A DNA stretch of 64,000 nucleotides, from the NCBI GenBank assembly GCA_021234155.1, contig JAJEKV010000428.1, forward strand, positions 124,001 through 188,000, written 5' to 3'. The stretch's first letter is position 1. Each line of letters opens with the position of its first letter. A program made the translations under genes and the position numbers. This document shows positions 13,484 through 24,680 of the stretch, piece by piece. The notes beneath the pieces were generated by a model that worked only from the letters and a program-made list of their open reading frames with translations, was not told the DNA's origin and did no database searches. Source of the stretch: Isoetes taiwanensis (lineage: Eukaryota; Streptophyta; Lycopodiopsida; Isoetales; Isoetaceae).

Positions 13484-14151
13484 CTGGATGGATTGCTTGA
13501 GCGCAAGTCCGCATGTTGGATTGCTGGCCCTGTTCCTCAATAATTCATACAGCTCCAAGCTCCACGATAATGTACAAATATGCGGGCTACACAGGATATC
13601 TAGATGTCCTGATGCAATTTGGCATTGGCTGCACTGCTCACATGTCCAGCCATTGAAACAGTGAGAAGAATAAGACATGAAATACATCTACATGGGAAAC
13701 TCGAAAATGACATAAAGGCTAGGCTTGCATATTCTTGATGATGAGTAGACCTACGTACTTTACCTTTATCTTGAAGACCGGACACCCTTATACTGGTGCA
13801 GACCTGCAGAAGCAGCTCCCTTGTCAAGAGACAATAGAAGCTCAAAGACAGGGTATAATCAACTCACATGACCTGAAACAGGAAGAGGCCTGTGAAGCTC
13901 CAAATATTAATGGCAGTATCTGCCCTCTTATCTCTGTGGCCCGATCTATCTGCCCTACTAAGACGAGCTCCCTGTTGTAAGATTTGATAAGAAGAAGCCT
14001 TATCTGCATTCAAATCTAAATCTGGCCAACCGATTCGTTTAGACAGTTCGTAGACCGGCATAACCACTTTGTTAAGCGCAAAAGGGCAAGAACTAGATAA
14101 TTTTTTGAACCCATTTAGAGCAACCAAGTTGCAGTGGTCGATCTTACAGTC
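13484..14151 (-). CDS. Unrecognised gene, three consecutive exons with a Cys-rich segment
   Basis: Exons 14151-13873 (93 codons), 13803-13759 (15 codons) and 13633-13484 (50 codons) all sit in phase 0 with GT-AG introns of 69 and 125 nt. The first starts DCKIDHCNLVALNGFKK and contains VVMPVYELSKRIGWPDLDL. The second is VCTSIRVSGLQDKGK. The third begins CSQCQIASGHLDILCSPHIC, a C-x2-C ... C-x2-H-x-C pattern that could bind a metal, then TLSWSLELYELLRNR. Exact phase agreement and composition argue for a real gene. Family not recognised; a nucleic-acid-binding (OB-fold/zinc) protein is one possibility, stated as a guess. Confidence 0.5.
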
Positions 14152-15039
14152 CTGCAGGGCCTACATCAAAAGCCCCAAATACAGGGGTGAAGATCAAAAG
14201 TCCGGCAGGGCTCTGGCCATACCAGCAGAGCTGCATGGAGGAATGGTGGTGAAGAATATCATTTCACAAATCATATGAGTATAAGCAAAAGAGAGAACCG
14301 GCATGCAATCAGAAGGCACGATCTGCTAAGATACATCAGAGCACCAGACTATCTCAGAGACTATCCCAGCTCAAGCTATTTAGGACGAGCATATTAGAAC
14401 CCTAATTGCAATTTATATCATTATGTGCAGGCCCATTTCTGCTTCCTCTGATTTCCTGACAGAAGAAAAGCCTATTTCCTGCCAGAGCACAGATTTCTCG
14501 GCATCACATAGTCCTTTGCTACTTAATCATCTTATTTTATCAACAAGATACTGTTAACTGTGTCCTAATATAAGCTTTGAAGCAGAGTCCTGAATCATGC
14601 CTTCACGAAGCAACTCAATATCAATCATGCCTTCGAATGCATTCATAAGCGGGATAACCGAGCAAGGAAAATCCAGCAAGCACAGCCTGCACCCCTCCGC
14701 CAAGCACTGCTCTGATCGGGAAGGGCGACAGAAGAAAAATTCAGCAGAAGGCAAACTCAGAAGAAAACTGAGGCAAAGAAGGAGCACTGCTCTGATCCAG
14801 AAACTGCCGGTTAAAGGCCTCCATTATGCAAAGGGAGCTGTCGGAAGGAAGAGCCATATCTGGCATGTCCGAAGAAGACGGACCTTGCCTCAACACCTTG
14901 AATTTGAATCTAATGGATGTCTGCTCGTAGAGGTTTAGTGGAAGCTTTGTATTTGTGTCATTAATTTTTGCTGCCAACTTATAACAAGGCATTAATCCAA
15001 TATTTAATAAACATCCAATATTTAATAAACATTAACTAT
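14152..15039 (-). other. Possible 5' part of the unrecognised gene
   Basis: Minus-strand frames between 14938 and 14560 look protein-like in pieces (MALPSDSSLCIMEAFNRQ; then FEGMIDIELLREGMIQ) but in different frames and interrupted by stops. A short direct repeat (AGCACTGCTCTGATC at about 14704 and 14782) lies between them, hinting at a small duplication that may have shifted the frame. Confidence 0.25.
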
Positions 15040-15458
15040 AAAATGCCCCTTTTTTTTTTCTTGTTGAAGGAAAATGGCCTAGTTTCAAGGATGGACGGTC
15101 TACATAAAATGCCCCAATTGAATCCCTAGATCTAACGGGCCACATCAAAAGCCCCAAATAAAGGGGGCTGCTTGGGGTTAATTGAAGTGTCACCGTCTGG
15201 ACCGTCCATCTCAGAGATGGACGGCCGAGATCAAGTTCTACCAGCAACTTCCTTGCACCTTCCTTAACCTTAAAATCAAGGGCCACGATTTCTCACGTGC
15301 CCGATCGACGGCCCAGGGATGGGGTGCATGCCCCATGCATGCCCCATGCATGCCCCCCCATCAAATCCAACGGCTATTGTGGCGACACCTCAAAAAATCG
15401 ACGGCCAGGAATAATCTCTACCTACTTTCACCCCCCCATAGGACCCATAATATAATTG
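15040..15458 (+). mobile_element. Family B element
   Basis: Shares the A tail (GGGGTGCATGCCCCATGCAT, CATAGGACCCATAATATAATTG then TATATATA) but has no 31-bp array. Instead it carries GCCCCAAATAAAGGGGGC and a palindrome at 15202-15224: CCGTCCATCTC, one base, GAGATGGACGG. No coding potential. Left end not precisely defined. Confidence 0.7.
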
Positions 15459-15479
15459 TATATATATAATAGATATATA

Positions 15480-16964
15480 GTTTGTTATATCGAAGTGTGT
15501 GCAGTTCGTATAGTATCTACTTCCAGCTTCAAGTCTTCGAAGATTTTAGAAATTTAAACATCAAGTTCTAAGTTGAGGCTTGGTAGGAAATGTAATGTTT
15601 GGGACTGAAATTTCCAAGATTCCCTCTAGATTCTTGCGAGATTCTTTTTGGCTCCACACAAATTACCTTAGATTCTATAAATTTCTGTATAGATTCCCCC
15701 AGATTCCTCAATATTCTACAGGGATTCACATGAATTTCTATAAAATTTCCCTAGGTTCCATAAATGTTCTCCAAGATTATAATAAGATTCCCCTTTTATC
15801 AAGATTCCCCAGATTGCCCAAGATTCTATGAAGATTTCCCTCATTCCCATAGATACTTCATGGTCCTCCTTTTGCAGACTTCAAAATTGCTGAAACTGAT
15901 AATTCTCTTGGATTTCATATAAACATTCGAGACATTTCTGGACGGTTCAACACATGTACAATAACTCTTGATTGATAGGTGAAACCCAATTGTGTCGATT
16001 CCACCAAGCTTGCAAGAATAAATCCTTGGGCACCATGCTCCATTGCTCTACCAAGGCTTTCAGAAACCACATGCTTCTATAAGCAGTTGGACTTTTATAA
16101 ACAATCACTTATATTCCACTATGCTCATTGGAACTTTTTTATCATGTTGCAAAGTATGAACTTCATGTATCCATTGCAAAGTATGAACTTCATGAATGTA
16201 TCCATTTGATTTTATAAACAATAGCACTATGTTCATTGAAACATCTTATATGTTCTAGGATATTCGACTTGAATTACCCCATTGTATAGGTAACTACGTT
16301 TCGTGCAAGCAAGAATATAGATCCAAAACAAAGTCATGCTAGCCCAATCTGATCAATTGCACAACGTCAAGAGGCATGAATGGATTCGTTAGTAGCCAAG
16401 AAAACTTCTTATCATTCAATCACAATGTATTTTGTTAAATTGCTATATTCCTTTTGTTTTCTTTTGCACGGTACACGCCATACGCCAAACATTGTTTTTC
16501 TCGCTGTATTAATAGAGCACCCTCGTCCAATACAAAAGTATTACCAAAATAGCAAATAAAAATGGTTGAACAACATTTAAAATTGGCCTCATCATTCAAC
16601 AATATACTTTTGGTTTCTCCAACATAGGATCAAACTTGTATATAGGAAAGTAACCGCTTTCTCTATCTTTTTTTTTTTCCGGTTTCTACTCTGCCAAGCC
16701 TTGAACTTTCTCAATTTCTACAGTCGTTTCCAGTCCGTGCTTCCCTTTTATTCTACTAGAGATAGCCTTATTGCCCCTAAGAAAAAGATAGATCAGGCTT
16801 CTCTGGTTGTTTCTATTTTGTCACTTACAGATTAATAATAAAAGATAAAAGATAAGAGGCTGGAAATCAAATAAGAAGGGGCATATCCTTTTGCATAAAC
16901 AAAATACAGAGGGCTCACCTGCATTGGCTGATAATGGGTTAGGTTTGGAATAAACCCGTACTGT
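15480..16964. other. Degenerate array remnant, then no gene recognised
   Basis: 15590-15840 is a worn AGATTC-type array like family A. The rest, up to the Helitron fragment, is AT-rich with no supported feature; it may include the unrecognised 5' end of the Helitron. Confidence 0.45.
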
Positions 16965-17550
16965 ATGTTGATAAGACGGGTGAAGGACATGCGAGTAGGA
17001 ACAGCGTTGCTGATGTTAAATGGCACAGTAGCAGAGAATGAGGTTGCTGCTATCATACATGGCAACAACAGTGTGACTCTTAACCCAAGGGCTAGTGTTT
17101 TCTGGCTTCACAATAGCCAGCGTCCAGTTTATATTAGCATATTAGACGCGCAATACGAACCCTTGCAATATCCATTGCTCTTCCCGCATGGCACACTTGG
17201 TTGGCATCCTTATAATGAACATCATTTCACTCAGATTGACTGGTATAGATCGCGATTGTTGCATGAAGAGAGATTTCTGCAGTTAGGACGTCTTACTTGT
17301 GAGTACCTGGTTGATATGTATTCCAGGTATGAGGAAGAGAAACTGAACTTCCTGGCAACTAATGGATACAGTAGAAATGGCGTAGACATGGATGATGACT
17401 TTGCTGATATTGATGAGCGGTAGCGAAGTCGGCGTATAATGTTTCCGTCTTCTTTTCTTGGTTCAAAACCGTGGTGCTTTCCGGTTCGGATGGCGGATGC
17501 ACTCGCGACTTACGAGCTAAGGCTAAGGGCGCCCAACACTATTTATAACT
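16965..17550 (+). pseudogene. Helitron Rep/helicase, N-terminal (Helitron_like_N) part
   Basis: Translation matches the N-terminal region of plant Helitron proteins: VAAIIHGNN, LQYPLLFPHGTLGWHP (family form LQYPLLFPYGxxGYHP), then LGRLTCEYLVDMYSRYEEEK (family form GRLFQQYLVDAYAxIE). An in-frame TAG at 17421-17423 interrupts it. The same frame continues with RRIMFPSSFLGS (family RVILPSSFTGG), and the frame shifts near 17529, after which RPTLFITMTTNP continues the protein. Two lesions therefore mark it as a pseudogene. Confidence 0.8.
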
Positions 17551-18585
17551 ATGACCACAAACCCAATGAATGGTCGAGATAGAAGCAATGTTGCGACCTG
17601 GCCAAAATGCTGCGGAAATACCAACAGTGGTTGTACTGTGTTTCATGCACGTTTGCAGCACTTGAAAAGATTGTTGCGATTGTATTTTGGACCGATTGCA
17701 TACATGATGCATGTAATTGAGTTCCAGAAGAGGGGTCTGCCTCATGCTCATATGATTGTGAAAACACAAAATGAGATACCGATTGGGATGATAGACTCTT
17801 TGATCTCAGCTGAGATGCCCCATGATGCGGAACTGGCCGACCTAGTGCAGAAATATATGATTCATCATCACTCTTCGCGCTGCCAACAGAATGGTGCATG
17901 CACTTGGAAATATCCACGAACTATGACTCAAGCGACTTATGTGGATGCTAGAGGGTACGTTCAGTACCGAAGACGCAGTGAAGAAGATATGTATGTTGTA
18001 TCGTATTCTCCTTTCCTTTTGAGGCAACTCAACTGTCATATCAATGTAGATATAGCAGCAACAGTTCAGGTGTTCATGTATTTGTACACGTACATCTACA
18101 AAGGTTATGACAAAGTGCAATACCGGATTGAAACCCAATCGCATGCTCATTCTGAATTAGATGATTACATAGCGGCAAGGTATGTATCATCCACCGAGGC
18201 AGCCTGGCGTTTGTTCCGTTACCATGTGTCAGAAAAATGTCCGTCTGTAAAGTGCCTCCCTGTGCATCTGCAACAAAGAGGTCATGTGCGTTATAAAAAA
18301 GAAAACACTGTGTCATTGCTTGATCGATATTTTCTCCGGCCGTCTGCGGCAGAATTTTCAGACCTCACATATGTAGATTACTATGAGCAGTACACATTTT
18401 TGCCCACAAAGCAGACAACCAATGCTGCCGATGAATATTTGGAAATGGCACAAGAGGGCATTGCTAGAAATGTAGTGCGTAGACGAAGAAAGGGAGAGAC
18501 GGTTTGCAGAATAAGATTAGTGATGCCACGTCAAGGAGAGGTATTTTATTTGGCGTGGATTTGCTACCGTGATAACGGCACCTAG
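17529..18585 (+). pseudogene. Helitron Rep (HUH endonuclease) domain
   Basis: Open for about 350 codons. Starts RPTLFITMTTNPMNG, then EFQKRGLPHAHMIV with the HUH histidines at 17743-17751, which coordinate the metal for ssDNA nicking. The catalytic-tyrosine region is YLYTYIYKGYD at about 18079-18110, retaining two tyrosines five residues apart or closer. Known role of the family: nicking and rolling-circle transposition of the element. The frame breaks at about 18570-18585, where TAG ends it and the protein continues in another frame. Confidence 0.85.
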
Positions 18586-18874
18586 AACATGGGAGGACTT
18601 AAAGGTATATAATGGTCATAGATATGACACATATCAACAGACTGTTATTGCTATGGGTTTGCTACAAGATACGTCGGAGTCTATACTAACTATGCAAGAG
18701 GCAATTAGTTCTCTCCGCACGCCGGGGCAACTCCGGTTCCTATTCGCACTTCTTATACTTGATGGTGCGCCAGCCGTAGATTTATGGAATCGATTTTTCT
18801 ACGAAAATTTGCCTGATTTCTCCATAGAATCAATCGAAATAATTGCAACACAACAAGTGCCCTTATGTGTGTAG
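18569..18874 (+). pseudogene. Helitron protein, Rep-helicase linker
   Basis: Begins TAPRTWEDLKVYNGHRYDTY, matching the family segment SFEDLRTVNGxxYxTFxxA. Then MGLLQDTSES and LRTPGQLRFLFALLIL (family TPxQLRxLFxxLL) and DLWNRFFYENLPDFS. Offset by one frame from the Rep domain. It ends at a stop at 18874; the continuation (VENVLVQHGTTVTAFGLP) lies in yet another frame from about 18868. Confidence 0.8.
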
Positions 18875-19840
18875 AAAACGTGCTTGTGCAACATGGAACC
18901 ACGGTAACTGCATTTGGTCTTCCTACAATTACTATCTATTGTGACTTAGTGCTGGAAGAACTACGCAAATATCGGGACCATAGCACATATTTGAGTAAAG
19001 CAAGTGAAATGAGAAATAAAATGAATCGTGATCAAGCTATACGATTATATTGCAATGATCACAGAACAGCCGGGAATAAAATATCCCATATTTATTTATG
19101 GAAAAGGAGGAACAGGCAAGACGTTTCTTCTCAATGCAATATGCTACTTGATAAGGGGGCGTCAACGAATTGTGTTGGTTTGTGCAACAACAGCTCTAGC
19201 AGGCCAGTTATATCCTGGTGGAAAAACTGCCCACTCATTGTTTCAAATTCCTGTAAATGACAATAATGTTGCCATCCAATCAATGATTGACCGGAATTGT
19301 AGCAAAGCAGCGTTGCTTAGGGAAGCAGATGTAATCATTTGGGATGAATTTGCTATGGCGAACAAGGCTGTCGTGAGAATCCGAGATGTTCTTCGCAAAT
19401 GATTTGCAATAACGCGACCTTTTGGCGGAAAGTGTTTTATAGCAGCTGGGGACTTTAGACAAATAGCGCCTATTGTCCAAGGCTCAGGAAGGCAAGCGAC
19501 AATATCTGCATCAGTGAAATCCTCGTCCACATGGAGGTCATTTACTGTTCACAAATTGGAGCAGCCTATAAGAAATGCTGGCGATCGAGAACTCATAGAA
19601 TGTGTTGCACAAGTAGGTGAAAATTGGCAAAGTGATACTGTTACCCTTACACTATTTCGAACTACAAATTCCATTGATGAGGCCAAGGATTTTTTGTTTC
19701 CACCCGATGTGCTAGCGTTGCCTATCATGTGTGAAAAGAGAGCGTTTTTATCCCCACTCAACGTGTATGTTGATGAATTCAATAAATCCATTCTTGACCG
19801 TCTAGCTGGCTCGAAAAGGAGATACTTCAGCTATGACTGA
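18868..19840 (+). pseudogene. Helitron PIF1-like helicase, N-terminal half
   Basis: Linker LEELRKYRDHSTYLSKASE, then a frameshift near 19030, then the P-loop helicase core: Walker A GKGGTGKT at 19100-19123, LVCATTALAGQL, GKTAHSLFQIPV, Walker B VIIWDEFAM at about 19330-19357. An in-frame TGA at 19400-19402 interrupts LRK*FAITRPFGGK, after which the same frame carries on to FIAAGDFRQIAPIVQGSG and FLSPLNVYVDEFNKSIL. The TGA could be a CGA to TGA change. The PIF1-type helicase unwinds DNA during rolling-circle transposition; this copy is non-functional as read. Confidence 0.85.
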
Positions 19841-19895
19841 TCAAAGAAAATGACCAAATTGTCCACACTGGCTGCACTCACGTAAAATGACTTTC

Positions 19896-20376
19896 TTCAT
19901 AGTTATGAGCACCCAACTTTTTGCCGCATGTGCTCGAACTAAAAGAGGGAGCAATATGTCATATTATGAGGTTGTTAGGCGTAGAGAAGGGACTCGTCAG
20001 GAATGCAAGAGTTGTCATTCATTCTATGCATGATAGGTATGTCACTGTCCGTCTTGTTGGAGCTGATGGGCGACTTGCTGAAGACATACATCCCATATGC
20101 GTTGCGGACTTCTATCACCAACCTAAGAATTCATCGTTCACCATCCATCGTCGTCAATTACATTTGAGGTTTGCATATTCGACAACATTCCATAGTTGTC
20201 TTGGACTCACATTAGATAAGATTGTTTTGGATCTGCGGACAGATGTGTTTGCTCACGGCCAGCTTTATACAGCACTAACAAGGATTCGTCGTAGAGAAGA
20301 TGTGCTCATATTGCACAATGGCACATCATCTACTGTCACAACAAGGAATGTGGTGTTTAAGGAGCTTCTGCAATGA
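19896..20376 (+). pseudogene. Helitron PIF1-like helicase, C-terminal half
   Basis: Reads FLHSYEHPTFLPHVLELKEG, then LVRNARVVIHSMHDRYVTVR and, near the end, HSCLGLTLDKIVLDL and GQLYTALTRIRRREDVLIL (family motif GQLYVALSRxxxxxxLxIL). Frame differs from the preceding segment, so there is a further frameshift at about 19840-19895. Ends TGA at 20376. Helitron 3' terminus (hairpin followed by CTRR) was looked for downstream and not identified. Confidence 0.85.
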
Positions 20377-21752
20377 AATCTACAATTGCACTTTATCGAT
20401 GTGTTTATGAATGCTATTGGTTCCATAAATCTGTGTTAATTGTGTTGCAACTAATATAATCTTGCGTAAAACTAAAAGGTGCATCCATTTACACCAGGTT
20501 CTAGAGTAGATTGATTGGTAACCGCTGCTTTTCAGTTTTATTTGCATATCAGTGATTTTGAACTGGTTAGTTCATCACAAAATGTTTCACACAGGCTTAT
20601 GTTTGCAACTAGAAACTGAGTTATATTGGTTATGGGTGGTTGTGTACGTATTTGATTTCAAGTACCAGTTTGCTTAGTATTTGTCCTTTGGCATGTGGTG
20701 AGTTGGTATAGTTGGGCTTCCATTTTCATATCTTTCCATATATCCTTTGGTCCGTGGATCTAAACAAAGTGTGCATATCGATGAACCAGAGCTTGAAAGG
20801 GAAGGTCATAGGTAAACCTTGTTGTTTGTCAGTTATGATCATGGGTGAATAATAGATGCACGAATATTAGGTTTACTCCAAAATTTGTTTAATCCTGTCT
20901 TCGGTTCTCATTATTCTTCAAATTCTTATTATGCAACTTAAATTTGCTTACCATTTGGCTATGCAGAGTATATTTTCACTTTTAGAAACTCATATTTACT
21001 TATGTCTACATTCTCTATTGTTGTCTTTTGATCACAGTGCACCTTCTGAAGTTAAGTGTGTCACAAATATTGCAGAGGAGTGGTGAGGTCGGAGAAACCT
21101 TTTGCTGTCCAGGTAATGCTAATGGACAAGCTCTACAGACATAGGCAATCCAGATATGTTGAATTTTCTACTCATTACAAAGTCCATTGATATGGTAATG
21201 CATATTGGTTGTTTGGCACAATTTTTGTTTGTTGTTGTCAGTATCTTAGCTATTCTATATGTCCTTCCTCTTTTCCATAGATGGGACTTCCGATTCAAGT
21301 CCCAAGTGAGACAAAAATGCTCCCATTTAACATTAATTAGAATATCGTTGTAGTTACGGCTTCCATCAAGACAAGCTCCAATATCGAGAAGTAAATCTTT
21401 GCAAGACAAAAATACAAATCTTTTTAGCTCCATTCGATTGCACATGGGTATCTCTTTCCCATAGCCTTAGACCTCTTTGTGAAAGGTTTATTTCACTTTG
21501 CAGATGATACATAGACCTTGGCTTTGTCGTAACTTCAATCCGTTAGTGCGGAATGGCCTTAGCAATTTCATATTATAATTCTGGCAAAATATAAGATGCC
21601 TCTAGATGTGGAAACAAAAGCGATGAAGTGCAAGAATGTTATTTAATCTGCATGGAAGGAGTAGCAATTATTCACAATGCCAGTAAGTTTCTTTCATGCT
21701 TTGAAACTTAAACCTAGGCTATGTTAGAGATTATAGTTTAGAGATTATAGTT
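20377..21752. other. No gene recognised
   Basis: AT-rich, possibly the 3' non-coding part of the Helitron. No convincing ORF or terminus. Confidence 0.45.
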
Positions 21753-22567
21753 TAGTCCAAACTTAAGATTCTCTTAAGATTCCCCTAGATTCTCAAAGAT
21801 TTTCTCTAGATTTCTCAAGATTCTATATAGATTCTCTTAGATTCCTTTAGGCTCTATCAAGATTCCCCTAGAAAATACACTTAGTGTAAAAGATTCCCTT
21901 AGATTCTTAGGATTCTACAAAGATTCCTCAAGATCTCAAACGTTATCACAAGGATCCTCTAAATTTTCCAGAATTCTATGTAGATTCTATAGAGATTCCC
22001 CTAGATTCTTGAAGATTCCATCAAGATTCCCCTAGATTCTCGAAGATTTTATGAAGATGCACTTAGATTCTCGCTAGATTCGAGCCATTCAATGAAGATT
22101 CTATAAAGATTTCGCTTAGATTCTTGAAGATTAAGGAAAAAGTATCTTAGATTCTCAAAGATTTAAGGAAGATTCCTTAAATACTCTTAATCCCATAGAT
22201 TACTTAAGGTTCTCTTAAGATTCTCCTAGATTCTCAAAGATTATCCCAAATTTTCCAAGATTCTATATAGATTACATTTGGATTCCCTTAGATTCTATCA
22301 AGATTCCCCTACTAAACACACTTAATAATGAAAGATTCCCTAAGATTCCACAAAGCTTCCCCTAAATTCTTAAGATTCTATAAAGATTCCTCTAAATTTT
22401 TGAACTTATCACAAGAAACCTCTAGAGTCTCCAAAATTCTATGTGGATTCTCCTAAATTTTCTTAGATTCTACGTAGATTCCCTTAGATTCTATGTAGAT
22501 TCCCTTAGATTCTACAGATTTACACGGATTCTCAAAGATTTTATGAAGATGCACTTCGATTCTACTA
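21753..22567 (+). repeat. Family A array fragment, near-identical to element Y then X-like
   Basis: Starts GTCCAAACTTAAGATTC as at 7444 and follows Y almost base for base for several hundred bp, then follows variants typical of X. It has no CAAGT head; it starts inside single-copy-looking sequence. No coding potential. Confidence 0.8.
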
Positions 22568-24280
22568 GATAATTTGAGCCATCCAAACTTAAGATTCTCT
22601 TAAGATTCCCCTAGATTCTCAAAGATTATCCCAAATTTTCTCTACATTTCTTAAGATTCTATATAAATTCTCTTAGATTCCTTTAGGTTCTATCAAGATT
22701 CCCCTAGAAAAACACACTTAGTGTAAAAGATTCCCTAAGATTCCCTTAGATTCTTAGGATTCTACAAAGATTCCTCGAGATTTCAAACGTTATCACAAGG
22801 ATCCTCTAAATTCTTTAGAATTCTATGTAGATTCTCCTAGATTTTGTTAGATTCTATAGAGATTCCCCTAGAATCTTGAAAATTCCATCAAGATTCCCCT
22901 AGATTCTCAAAGATTTTAGGCGCTTAGATTACGCTAGATTCGAGCCATTCAATGAAGATTCTATAAAGATTCACTTAGATTCTTGAAGATTAGGAAAAAG
23001 TATCCTAGATTCTCAAAGATTTAAGGAAGATTCCCTTAAATACTCTTAATCCCATAAGTTACTTAAGATTCTCTTAAGATTCAACTAGATTCTCAAAGAT
23101 TATCCCGCATTTTCCAAGATTCTATATAGATTCTCTTAGATTCTATCGAGATTCCCCTACTAAACACACTTATTAATGAAAGATTCCTTAAGATTCCACA
23201 AAGCTTCCCTAGATTCTTAAGATTCTATAAAGATCCCTCTAGATTTTCGAACTTATCACAAGAAACCTCTAGAGTCTCCAAAATTCTATGTGGATTCTCC
23301 TAAATTTTGTTAGATTCTATATAGATTCCTTAGATTCTATAGATTTTCAAGGATTCTCAAAGATTTTATGAAGATGCACTTGATCCTACTAGATTCTCTA
23401 TGATTCTCTTGAGATTCCCATAAATTCCCCTAATTTTGTTGGGGGTTCCTCTAGCCTCCTAAAGATCATCTCAAGATTCCTCTAGATTTCCCATATTTCT
23501 ATGTAGATTCTCCTAGATTCCCTTAGATTCTATGAAGATTCTTCTACATTCTCAAAGGTTTTATAAAGATTCCTATAGAATCTCAAAGATTCCCTTGCGA
23601 TTCTCATAGATTCCCAAAGATTCTCTTGAGCTTCCTTTAAATTCCCTAAAATCCTATGGAGATTCCCCTAGATTCTTTTAAATTCAAGATAGATTCAGAA
23701 AATTCTAAGTTTCCAAAAAGAAACTTAGTATTCGATCACATTAGCTCAAGCATGAGGGAGCGATGCCAAAGCACCACTCATTGGGAAGTTCTCGGCAGAG
23801 GAATCCAATGGTGTGGGTCTCACCTTCATCCAGAGCCCCTCTCTTTGCAAGTTATCGGCCTTTGAAGCTGATTATAAAAAAGAAGCTTCCTAGAAAGTCC
23901 ATCTATTAATGTTGGTGCCACCTCATTACCTTTTTATTAAATAAGGGTGCCACCTCACCTCTTTTAATAAAGAAATTGCAATTTAATAAAAAATTTAATG
24001 GTTAGGATTTTTCCTCCCCCTTTTGATCCAACGGTTAAGATTGACTGCACCAAAAAGCACCTTTTAAGGGACCTTCCTTGCATCTTCCCTTTAAAAAATC
24101 AAGGGCCAAGATTTCACACGTGCCCGATCAACGGTTCATGGATGGGGTGCATGGCCCATGCATGGCCCATGCATGCCCCCCATCAAATCCAAGGGCCATT
24201 TAAGTGCCACCTCAAAAATTAGACGGATAGGATTAATCTCTACCCACATTCAACCCCCCATAGGACCCATCAAATAATTG
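22568..24280 (+). mobile_element. Family A element, near-identical to X, headless
   Basis: Resumes at TTTGAGCCATCCAAAC, the sequence just inside X's head, and follows X through array, body and tail (ends CAAATAATTG before TATATATA). The first ~30 bp (head) are absent because the copy is fused directly to the preceding array. Carries the same conserved body, including the 74-codon ORF seen in X and Y. Confidence 0.8.
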
Positions 24281-24288
24281 TATATATA

Positions 24289-24680
24289 CAAGTCTTTGTA
24301 CTATGAGGGAGTGTAAAGTCGACTGGACATTTGTAATTGAATTTTCTCTATGAGGAATTTACAAATAACATCCTAGCATGGAAGTTCGAAATTAAAGACT
24401 GCATTATATCGGGTATAGGCAAATAGAAAAGTCAAACTAAATTCGAATGTACACATTCGATTGTTTGGGCAGCCCATTAAAATCCACAATTGATTTCAAA
24501 GAGGAAGTCAAACACAAAGTCGAAGTTCAATAAGCCCATCACGATTTACTCCAAACGTAAAAGTCAATTGTAAAGTGAAGATCAAACAAAAAGATATAGT
24601 CAAATATGAAGTCAACTTTATGCATATTCCTTAGACTCTCTAATATTCCACAACGTTCCCCTAGATTCTCAAATATTTTA
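24289..24680 (+). mobile_element. Head of another A-type element with a GTCAA-rich interior
   Basis: CAAGTCTTTGTACTATGAGG follows the TA spacer after the preceding element's tail. The interior is not the 31-bp array but repeated AAAGTCAA/AAGTCGA words (24330-24620), as also seen near 50.3 and 51.0-51.1 kb and at 350-380. No tail recognised. Confidence 0.55.

Noticed and set aside
20377-21752. Helitron 3' end (hairpin plus CTRR)
   Set aside because: Several CTAG/CTAA words occur but none with a clear hairpin 10-12 nt upstream.
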